A stretch of DNA of 30,528 nt from a virus, in IMG/VR virus record IMGVR_UViG_3300031539_004931, positions 1 through 30,528 of that record; one strand, 5' to 3'. Within the stretch, counting starts at the first letter, position 1. The number at the start of each line of letters is the position of its first letter. The notes under the pieces are model-generated. The model worked only from the letters and a program-made list of their open reading frames with translations, was not told the origin of the DNA and did not search any database. A program made the translations under genes and the position numbers. Of this stretch, positions 22,359 to 28,049 are shown one piece after another.

Positions 22359-22742
22359 ATGGCAGAGACATACACGCCGGGGCGGCTACACGTCGGGCCA
22401 CCGGGGCGGTTTTCGATGTCATTAAACGCCGAGAACGGCCACGGCATCTGCGAGATCATGCACTGCGCCGACGATCCGGGGTTCGCGAACAAGGAGCTGG
22501 TGATCGACCCGAACGCCAACGCCCGCCGGCTCGTCGCCTGCTGGAATGCCTGCCTCGACATTCCGACCGAGGCCCTGGAGGCAGGGGTGGTCAAGGACCT
22601 GCTGGAAGCGTGCAAGGCTGTGTACGACGCCCTCGACACCGGATACATCGCCCAGCACAGCGTTCGTGCCGACCGGCGCCGCGAGAAGCTCGTCAAGCAA
22701 TTGGCCGCCGCCATCGCCAAGGCCGAGCCGAAGGGAGAATGA
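22359..22742 (+). CDS. Paralogous ANARRLVACWNACL family protein
   Basis: The ATG follows GAAAGGAGACTGAC. The 127-aa product begins YTPGRLHVG and contains NANARRLVACWNACLDIPTEALEAG, VVKDLLEACKAVYDAL, a variant of the same phage family as the preceding gene. The pair probably arose by duplication or by tandem insertion of cassettes. It ends LAAAIAKAEPKGE, nearly the same tail as its neighbour. Confidence 0.7.
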   Translation: MAETYTPGRLHVGPPGRFSMSLNAENGHGICEIMHCADDPGFANKELVIDPNANARRLVACWNACLDIPTEALEAGVVKDLLEACKAVYDALDTGYIAQHSVRADRRREKLVKQLAAAIAKAEPKGE

Positions 22743-22743
22743 C

Positions 22744-23097
22744 ATGACAACCGCACAAAGCAGAATGATCTGCCGGAATTGCGGACACCGCTGGCGCCTC
22801 AGGCGCCTAAATTGTGACGGCCATGCGGCCTGCCCCGCGTGTTTTATGGTTGCGCCACTTCCCGCCATCACCATCCCCGTCGGCCAGGCCCTGCTGATTC
22901 TCGGACCGGCCACCATCCCTGCGCTGCCGCCCGACGACGAGATCGGGTGTGAGGCATTCGCCATCGGCGATCTGCACGACATCCTCGCCAGCCTGATGGC
23001 CGCCATCGCCAAGGCCCAGGCATTTGAGCCTGGCCCTAGCATCGAGCAAATCGGCCGGGCGATTGCGGATGTCAGGGCAGAGCCGAAAGGAGAATGA
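22744..23097 (+). CDS. Zinc-ribbon protein
   Basis: The ATG is within the junction motif GGGAGAATGACATG. The 117-aa product has CRNCGHRWRLRRL and ACPACF, a two-knuckle zinc ribbon (Cys10, Cys13, Cys30, Cys33). A hydrophobic Pro-rich linker (PAITIPVGQALLILGPATIPALPP) and a helical C-terminal half follow, and the protein carries AAIAKA internally and AEPKGE at the end. It resembles the following protein in its ribbon. Confidence 0.55.
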   Translation: MTTAQSRMICRNCGHRWRLRRLNCDGHAACPACFMVAPLPAITIPVGQALLILGPATIPALPPDDEIGCEAFAIGDLHDILASLMAAIAKAQAFEPGPSIEQIGRAIADVRAEPKGE

Positions 23098-23098
23098 C

Positions 23099-23401
23099 AT
23101 GCCAGACAGAAAATTCACTGATAGATGCGACAAATGCGGCCATCGGTGGAACCGGGACCGATCTGCACCATGGCACATGGCCCGCTGCCCCGCCTGCGGC
23201 ACGCACATATCTGACGGGCTCAAATGCAAGAGGTGCGGGAGTTACGTGCCGATAGGCGCCAGCCTCGGCGATTGCCCAGGTTGCGGGTTGACGTGGGAGC
23301 GCAGCGACACCATTGCCCCTCTGCTTGAGGATGCCGACTGGGCGGCAATTCGGGAAGCATATCAGGCGCGGGCCAAGGCCGAGCCGAAGGAGCCGACATG
23401 A
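23099..23401 (+). CDS. Double zinc-ribbon protein
   Basis: The 100-aa product has four CxxC pairs: CDKCGHRW, CPACG, CKRCG and CPGCG, i.e. two tandem zinc ribbons. The first ribbon shares CxxCGHRW with the preceding gene product. The C-terminal part is helical and ends ARAKAEPKEPT. It could bind nucleic acid or act as a small transcription factor. It overlaps the next gene by 4 nt. Confidence 0.6.
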   Translation: MPDRKFTDRCDKCGHRWNRDRSAPWHMARCPACGTHISDGLKCKRCGSYVPIGASLGDCPGCGLTWERSDTIAPLLEDADWAAIREAYQARAKAEPKEPT

Positions 23402-23652
23402 CTGACCTCCGCGAACAAGCCGTTGCCGAAATCCTGGCCCGCATGGAGGCGCTGGGCTGGGTTAGCAGGGCCGGCACACGGCTCGGCCAGCCCGGTCCCG
23501 GTCCTTTCGTCCGAGAGACCACCGGCATAGGCGAGGGCGTGATACGCCGAGCCCTGGGCCGCGACGGCGAGAGCAGCCCGTCGCTGGCAAGCCTAGATGA
23601 TATCGCGCGCGCCATGGGCGGGCACTGGCAGTTGGCGTTTGTGCCGGACTAG
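23398..23652 (+). CDS. Putative HTH-type protein
   Basis: The gene starts in an ATGA overlap. The 84-aa product has a helical N-terminus (REQAVAEILARMEALGW), then GIGEGVIRRALGRDGESSPSLASLDDIARAMG, which reads like an XRE-type helix-turn-helix with a long turn, and LAFVPD at the end. It is the last gene of the accessory operon, and its 3' end overlaps the integrase gene on the other strand by 4 nt. A control role for the integrase region is possible. Confidence 0.5.
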   Translation: MTDLREQAVAEILARMEALGWVSRAGTRLGQPGPGPFVRETTGIGEGVIRRALGRDGESSPSLASLDDIARAMGGHWQLAFVPD

Positions 23653-24716
23653 AGCCTACTGATCTGCTCTGCCCCATGCCCCGGCGCCAGGTGGGCGTAC
23701 CGCATAGTCGTCCGCAGGTCCAGGTGCCCCATCCATTCCGCAACCGTCCGCAGGTCTATTCCGCGCTGTACAGCCCGGCTGGCGAAGGTGTGTCTGAGTA
23801 GATGCCAGCCCCGGCCGACCCGCGCCCCCTCGGCCTCGCCGAAGATAGGCATTGCCTTGGCAATCGGCCGGAAGGCCCGCAGCCAGGTCATGTGCGATGG
23901 CCGGCAGAAGACCAGCTCGGCGGGCCGACCGCGCGGCAGGGCGGCCAGTGCCTTGGCGACCTTCGGATGCAGCGGGATGGCGCGGGCCTTGCCGGTCTTG
24001 CTGATCAGCACCACAATTCTATCCAGCCGAACGTCCCGCCAGGTCAGCCGGCGAAGCTCGGACAGCCGCATGCCCGTGTACAGGGCCGTCACCACCTCGG
24101 TGTAGAGCCCATGCGCCCGGGCCAGGTCCAGCAGGCAGGCAACCTGCTGATCGTCCAGGAATCGCGGCGGCGGCAACGTACGACGCGGCGGTCGCACCTG
24201 CCTGGCCGGGTTGCTGTCGAGCAGACCGCGGAGACGTAGGAACTCACAGAACCGGCTGAGGGCGTGCCGGTGATTGATGATGGTCGCCGGTGCCCTGCCA
24301 AGCTGGCTCAGGTGGCCCAGGTGATCCTGTACGGCGGCAGCGGTGATTTCCTGCGGGTCTATCCGGGCGTGGTCCAGGAACGCCCTGACGGCTGCTGCGT
24401 TGTGGGCGGCCTGGCCCTTGCTCGATTCCAGGGCCGAGGCTTGCCGGAAGGTGGCCAGCAGGGCGGCGGTGTCACGGGGCTTCTCGCCGCCCACGCGGGT
24501 CTGCCAGAGCTGGCGGGCGATGTACGCGGCGACGGCCTTGTCCCGCGTGGCCCACGGGGACCCGCGGGGCTTCAATGGGATGCGAGAGGCCGCTGAATCC
24601 CCTGGAAACCTGACCTTCCACCACCACCGCCGACCGCGCTGATAGAGGTGCCCGGCGGGCACTTCTCGGCGCCTTTTGGGCACAAGCGGAGGCACAGGCT
24701 TTCGGCGCCTTGTCAT
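23649..24716 (-). CDS. int: Tyrosine site-specific integrase
   Basis: The 355-aa product has the full catalytic set of phage integrases: Arg217 (TGMRLSELRRL), Lys in KTGKAR near 240-243, His305/Arg308 (HLLRHTFAS), His331 (MGHLD) and Tyr340 (TTMRYAH). A SAM-like core-binding domain occupies about 80-170 (FLDHARID ... LSRFCEFLRLRGLL), and the basic N-terminus would bind arm sites. AAGGA lies before the ATG. It acts on the half-tRNA core immediately upstream (24736-24776). It is transcribed towards the accessory operon. Confidence 0.9.
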   Translation of the reverse strand: MTRRRKPVPPLVPKRRREVPAGHLYQRGRRWWWKVRFPGDSAASRIPLKPRGSPWATRDKAVAAYIARQLWQTRVGGEKPRDTAALLATFRQASALESSKGQAAHNAAAVRAFLDHARIDPQEITAAAVQDHLGHLSQLGRAPATIINHRHALSRFCEFLRLRGLLDSNPARQVRPPRRTLPPPRFLDDQQVACLLDLARAHGLYTEVVTALYTGMRLSELRRLTWRDVRLDRIVVLISKTGKARAIPLHPKVAKALAALPRGRPAELVFCRPSHMTWLRAFRPIAKAMPIFGEAEGARVGRGWHLLRHTFASRAVQRGIDLRTVAEWMGHLDLRTTMRYAHLAPGHGAEQISRL

Positions 24717-24735
24717 AAGTCCTTGTCCCGCCTAA

Positions 24736-24776
24736 TGCCCCCATGGGGATTCGAACCCCAGTTGCCGGGTTGAAAA
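24736..24776 (-). other. attP core candidate: 3' half of tRNA-Glu(UUC)
   Basis: On the minus strand this 41-nt stretch reads from the anticodon loop (TTTTCAA with anticodon TTC) through an intact T arm (TGGGG-TTCGAAT-CCCCA) to the acceptor 3' strand and a final A. The 5' half of the tRNA is not present beside it, so it is not a tRNA gene. Such half tRNAs next to int are typical attachment cores that restore the host tRNA on integration. Two TTGCCGA-type repeats within 24783-24812 may be arm sites. From 24777 to 24946 I see no gene. Confidence 0.75.
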
Positions 24777-24946
24777 TCCAAGCAGGCCATTTTCGGCAAA
24801 CCTCGGCAATCCCGCCAGTTGTGTCGCAAGGCCAAGCCGGCCACGGCTTTGCGGGCATTTCGGAACGGCCGGCAACGGCGGTGAATGGCGGCGGGAAAAG
24901 CACAAAAGCGCGCAGGGGCACAAGAAAGCGGGCACACGGATTGGGC

Positions 24947-25318
24947 TCATTTCTGCTGATCTGTTCGCCATGCCAGCAGCCTGCCTATCCAATCCAGGCG
25001 GCGGGCAATGCCGCCGGTGACGAAGTACAGGTTGGCCAACCCGAACGTCCCGGCTGCGGCTGCGCTGTTGAATGCGGGCAGCACAATCGCCAAGCCGAGA
25101 AAGACAAGGCCGCACAGGAGATAGTTGGCCGGCAGGAATCGGCCGAGGCTCGGTAACGGGGCCGGGGCGGGCAGCGCCGGACTTGGCGGCTGGGCCGGCT
25201 TTGCCGTCCGCGCCACGATGTTTGTTGTCCCGCACCGCGGGCACTTGCCCCGCTTGCCCGCGTCCTTATCCTCGACGACGATGGCGGCCCCGCACTTGAA
25301 GCAACTGAATCGGATCAT
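24947..25318 (-). CDS. Zinc-ribbon membrane protein
   Basis: GGGGAGG precedes the ATG. The 123-aa product begins MIRFSCFKCGAAIVVEDKDAGKRGKCPRCG (Cys6, Cys9, Cys26, Cys29), a zinc ribbon of the type abundant in planctomycetes, followed by a Pro/Ala linker and two hydrophobic segments (YLLCGLVFLGLAIVLPAF and a weaker one, GTFGLANLYFVTGG). It lies between attP and the repressor on the same strand, so it is likely expressed in the lysogen. Membrane-located exclusion or lysogenic conversion is a plausible role. Confidence 0.65.
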   Translation of the reverse strand: MIRFSCFKCGAAIVVEDKDAGKRGKCPRCGTTNIVARTAKPAQPPSPALPAPAPLPSLGRFLPANYLLCGLVFLGLAIVLPAFNSAAAAGTFGLANLYFVTGGIARRLDWIGRLLAWRTDQQK

Positions 25319-25540
25319 GTCATAGCCTCCCCGGTTCCGCGCCAGCCCGGCCCCGGCGCCGGAATTCTAGAAAACGCTTAACTCGGATACGTACATTCCC
25401 CGATGCTATTTATATAGGCCCGGCCCGATTCGGGCTGGAGCCCCTGGCCTCGGGGACAAACGCCATGGATGGTATGCGGATCAGCGCTATAAATGATGTT
25501 GCCGACTGCCGGAATCTTGAGGCGGCTTGTGTCCAGGAAA
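25319..25540 (-). promoter_or_regulatory. Spacer between repressor and membrane gene
   Basis: No gene is visible. It holds an AT-rich patch with TATATAGGCC at 25411-25420, like the operators near 26090, and a small inverted repeat around GCCCGATTCGGGC (25424-25436). It should contain the promoter of the minus-strand membrane gene, but no clear -35 and -10 pair can be named. Confidence 0.35.
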
Positions 25541-25987
25541 TCATGGGTCTTTCACATCCGGCCCTACAGGGCCTGCTTCCGGGCCTTCAGTACTTGCGGC
25601 AGCGTTTTCCACGCCGCCCACAATCCCAGATACTGCCATCGCAATATCTGCCCGCCCGCCCGTGCGCGACAGGGCCAGGGCCAGGCCGATAATCATCCCG
25701 CGGCTCTCATCCCCGCAGCTTCGCATGACGGCGACGACGAGGCGCTCGTACTCGGACAGTTCGGGTGCCGGCCTGGACCGATCCGGCTGATTGCGAAGGC
25801 TTTCTGCCACGGCGCCTACCGCATCAGCCAACCGATTGATTAGGTCCTTGCTGGGTTGCCGCTCGCCCCGGAGGACGCGGCCCAAATGACCCTCTGATAC
25901 CGCCACCTCCCGTGCGAGATGACGGGCCGTTTTCCCCGCCGCCTTCATCGCTCGCCGCGCTGCCGTCCTGTCAAAGACCCTAGCCAT
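25541..25987 (-). CDS. XRE/CI-like repressor
   Basis: The 148-aa product has a helix-turn-helix in the first 65 residues (KAAGKTARHLAREVAVSEGHLGRVLRGERQPSKDLINRLADAVG), with the spacing of the XRE family. A C-terminal part of about 70 residues may be for dimerisation; there is no sign of a LexA-type peptidase. It is oriented away from the early promoter at 26133 and lies beside an operator array, the usual layout of a lysogeny switch. The ribosome binding site is weak. Confidence 0.75.
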   Translation of the reverse strand: MARVFDRTAARRAMKAAGKTARHLAREVAVSEGHLGRVLRGERQPSKDLINRLADAVGAVAESLRNQPDRSRPAPELSEYERLVVAVMRSCGDESRGMIIGLALALSRTGGRADIAMAVSGIVGGVENAAASTEGPEAGPVGPDVKDP

Positions 25988-26077
25988 AACGCTTTTCTAC
26001 CCGCATATCGGCTGAAAACCAAAATATTTTTGCGCATTGCCTCTGGGGCGCAAAGGCCGGACTTGCCGACACTTAGC

Positions 26078-26160
26078 GGCCCATATGGCGCCCTATAGGC
26101 CAGCCATTCAGCATTTCGGGCCGCATAGGCCCTTGACACGCTGGCCCGATAGGCAACAAT
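26078..26160 (+). promoter_or_regulatory. Rightward early promoter within an operator array
   Basis: Four imperfect copies of GGCCCNATAGGC lie at 26078-26089, 26090-26101, 26119-26131 and 26143-26154; a fifth, shorter copy is at 26163. TTGACA at 26133-26138 and AACAAT at 26155-26160 (16 nt apart) form a promoter whose -35 is flanked by copies 3 and 4. Repressor bound there would block it. The leftward promoter for the repressor should lie between 25988 and 26077; no clear box is seen. Confidence 0.6.
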
Positions 26161-26167
26161 AACCGAT

Positions 26168-26540
26168 AGAATAAACATGCAAGCCACGGCCAGGACAATC
26201 AGGCGCGAATCCGAACGAAGCGGGGCCGTCCTCCACCTGGCCGTGGCGGCGCCCCGTTTTCTTGCGCCGGTCTCGGCCGGCGCTCTTTTGAATGAAACCC
26301 GGCAGGCTTACCCTGGCCTGCCGGCGGTTTCCTGGCCGGTCCCGCTGGTCATCCTCCGCCAGCGGGCCGGCCATCGTCTTATTGTCCGCAACGGGTCGCA
26401 TCGTCTCAGTATTATGGGCGCGGCGCCCGATTCTGTGAACGGTGAAAACGGACAGGCTTTCACCGGACCCCTGGCAGGGAAGCCGACTGCAAAAACCTTT
26501 CACCCCACCCCCTCGGGTCGGGTGAAAAAGGGAGCTTCCC
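26168..26540 (+). ncRNA. Hairpin-rich early leader RNA
   Basis: About 370 nt separate the early promoter from the first well-supported gene. After a terminator-like hairpin (26264-26289) come a 9-bp hairpin (26299-26307 with 26316-26324) and a very strong hairpin (26333-26348 with 26359-26373, 15 pairs and one bulged T). Then come four mutually complementary 7-8 nt blocks: GGTGAAA 26441-26447, TTTCACC 26458-26464, TTTCACC 26498-26504 and GGGTGAAA 26520-26527. The blocks allow alternative pairings just before the ribosome binding site. I do not recognise a known RNA family. Confidence 0.5.
26264..26289 (+). terminator. Terminator-like hairpin in the early leader
   Basis: GCGCCGG pairs with CCGGCGC around the loop TCTCGG, followed by TCTTTTG. 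It lies about 100 nt after the predicted early start site, so it could act as an attenuator rather than an operon end. Confidence 0.6.
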
Positions 26541-26783
26541 ATGCCCACACCGTTCTCTTGTGCGGAAATCGCTGCCGTGCTGGACGTGCCGATTCAGAAG
26601 AGCACGGATCGCCGGCGGCGGGTGGAAACGGCCATCCGGCAGATTGCCGGCGACTGCGAATCCAACCGGACCAACCGGGTCCGGTTCGTGGTGGCCCGCT
26701 GCGTCGATATCGGCCGGCTGGCGACTGCCGACCGGCATGCCTTTGCCGCCCTGGCGGCGGAGGTGCTGGAGCAAGATGGCTAG
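26541..26783 (+). CDS. First early protein, small putative regulator
   Basis: AAAGGGAG lies just before the ATG. The 80-aa product is helical with FSCAEIAAVLDVPIQKSTDRRRRVETAIRQIAG, which could be a winged or helix-turn-helix DNA-binding unit, and a charged C-terminal helix (RHAFAALAAEVLEQDG). By position, as the first gene after the early promoter and facing the repressor, it may be a Cro-like or antitermination protein. That is context only. An overlapping frame reads through the same stretch but looks far less protein-like. Confidence 0.55.
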   Translation: MPTPFSCAEIAAVLDVPIQKSTDRRRRVETAIRQIAGDCESNRTNRVRFVVARCVDIGRLATADRHAFAALAAEVLEQDG

Positions 26784-26833
26784 GCTCGGGTCGGGAGTGG
26801 GTGTTGTCCGCAACGGGCGCGGCGGGTGATTGC

Positions 26834-26989
26834 ATGGGCAGTCATTCGTTCCGCGGTGCTTCCCTCGGCTGGGTGCGGCGGTCAAGCAATGGACTGCCAG
26901 CAATCCTCAAGGCCGGGGAGGCCGCTGCTGCCCTATCGAGGGTTAGTGCCGCCGCGCCCGTTGTGTTGTTTTCCGGGGGTGCCCCATGA
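26834..26989 (+). CDS. 51-aa early hypothetical
   Basis: The ATG follows GGCGGGTG at 9 nt, and the TGA overlaps the next ATG (ATGA), which supports coupling. The peptide is Ser/Ala-rich with a hydrophobic C-terminal patch (AAPVVLFSGG). No family is recognised. Confidence 0.4.
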   Translation: MGSHSFRGASLGWVRRSSNGLPAILKAGEAAAALSRVSAAAPVVLFSGGAP

Positions 26990-27465
26990 CGATCCGGGAA
27001 GCCCTGGCGACAGTCCGACGAGCCCCCTTGTGCAGCGTCTGCGGCCGGCCCTCTCGGGGTTGCCGGCCGGGGCTGGGCATTGAGGCAGTTGTCTGCTGGG
27101 CGTGTTCTGCCAACCCGATCCTGCGCGGAGACGTGCCGGCCCAGTCAGTTCGGCCCTGCCCGACCTGCGGCGAGCCCTTGCCGCCGCGGCGCCGGTTTTG
27201 CGATTCCTGCCGTCGTAAGCGACGGCGAGCATCGTTTCGGGCGGCGCGCAACAGTAAGCCCGAAATCGCCTGCCATAAGTCCTTGTCCCAACAGGACCGG
27301 CCAGTGGCCCAAAACGGGGGTTCGACCGTGGGGTCAGATTGCAAGTTAACTGTTGCGCAAGTGCCGCAAACCCCCTGTTCGGAGAACAGATATGAATGCC
27401 AAGGATGCGAAAGACCAGTTTCAGAAGATCGTGGCCAAGGCGTGCAGGAAGACCGCACAAATTGA
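26986..27465 (+). CDS. Zinc-finger early protein
   Basis: The first 90 residues hold two zinc-binding units: LCSVCGRP with VVCWAC, and CPTCGEPLPPRRRFCDSCRRKRRR, the second with the basic tail often seen in short phage zinc ribbons. After about residue 95 the sequence changes to Ser/Gln/Asn-rich and has no clear structure. The last 74 nt overlap the next gene in another frame, which is unusual. The functional part may end near 27270, so a late frameshift extension is possible. Confidence 0.5.
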   Translation: MTIREALATVRRAPLCSVCGRPSRGCRPGLGIEAVVCWACSANPILRGDVPAQSVRPCPTCGEPLPPRRRFCDSCRRKRRRASFRAARNSKPEIACHKSLSQQDRPVAQNGGSTVGSDCKLTVAQVPQTPCSENRYECQGCERPVSEDRGQGVQEDRTN

Positions 27466-27979
27466 GGCGGCTGCACGGCGCATCGAGGATGCTGTCGAGG
27501 CCGATGCCGAACTCCGCGACGGCCTGTGGGCGCATGCCCGGTTCGCCATGATCCGGGATGCGATCTATGCCTGGCGCGCCCGGTACGTCAAATCGGCCAA
27601 GACGGGCGCCTGCAATCGGTGCCGGCGCGGGCCGGAGATCATCGCGGCCACGCGGGACGCCCATGCCCCGATTCCCCCGCCGCCGCTGTTTGACGCCCTG
27701 ACTCGCCCGGACGGCGTTAGGTTGCGGGACATGATCGGCAAAGACATCCGGGCATGGGCGGCGGACGAAGGCGCCCAGGCCAAGGGCCACGGCGACCTGT
27801 CCCGGTTCCTGTATTCCGTTGCCGGCAGGCTGGAGGACGATCAGGTTGCCGGCGACGCGATTTCCGATCCGGAGGCGGCCCGGCTGTGGGCGACGGCGTG
27901 CGGCGAGATCAAGCGAGAGAACAAGCGGCGCCAGCGGAAGGCGCAGGGCAAGCTGGCCCTGGCGGCTGCCGGAAGCTGA
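27392..27979 (+). CDS. Helical early hypothetical protein
   Basis: GGAG about 8 nt upstream supports ATG 27392. The 195-aa product has helical ends and a centre with a single CNRCRRGPE pair and IPPPPLFDALTRPDG. The C-terminal part (IKRENKRRQRKAQGK) is basic. I do not recognise it. It may be a DNA-binding or replication accessory factor. Confidence 0.5.
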   Translation: MNAKDAKDQFQKIVAKACRKTAQIEAAARRIEDAVEADAELRDGLWAHARFAMIRDAIYAWRARYVKSAKTGACNRCRRGPEIIAATRDAHAPIPPPPLFDALTRPDGVRLRDMIGKDIRAWAADEGAQAKGHGDLSRFLYSVAGRLEDDQVAGDAISDPEAARLWATACGEIKRENKRRQRKAQGKLALAAAGS

Positions 27980-28049
27980 ATCTGCGGGGCCGGCCTGCCT
28001 GTAGTTGCCACCCAGGAAACCAGTGCCGGCCCCACTGAAAGGAAACGTC

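Noticed and set aside
24736-24840. A complete tRNA-Glu gene on the minus strand
   Set aside because: Only the 3' half is present. The upstream sequence does not form the acceptor, D or anticodon 5' strands.
25465-25692. A plus-strand frame near the repressor
   Set aside because: It overlaps the repressor on the other strand and lacks a binding site and family pattern.
26177-26989. A 270-codon plus-strand frame across the early leader
   Set aside because: It covers the hairpin-rich leader and overlaps the better supported gene at 26541, and its composition is not protein-like. Only its last 51 codons (from 26834) were kept as a possible separate gene.
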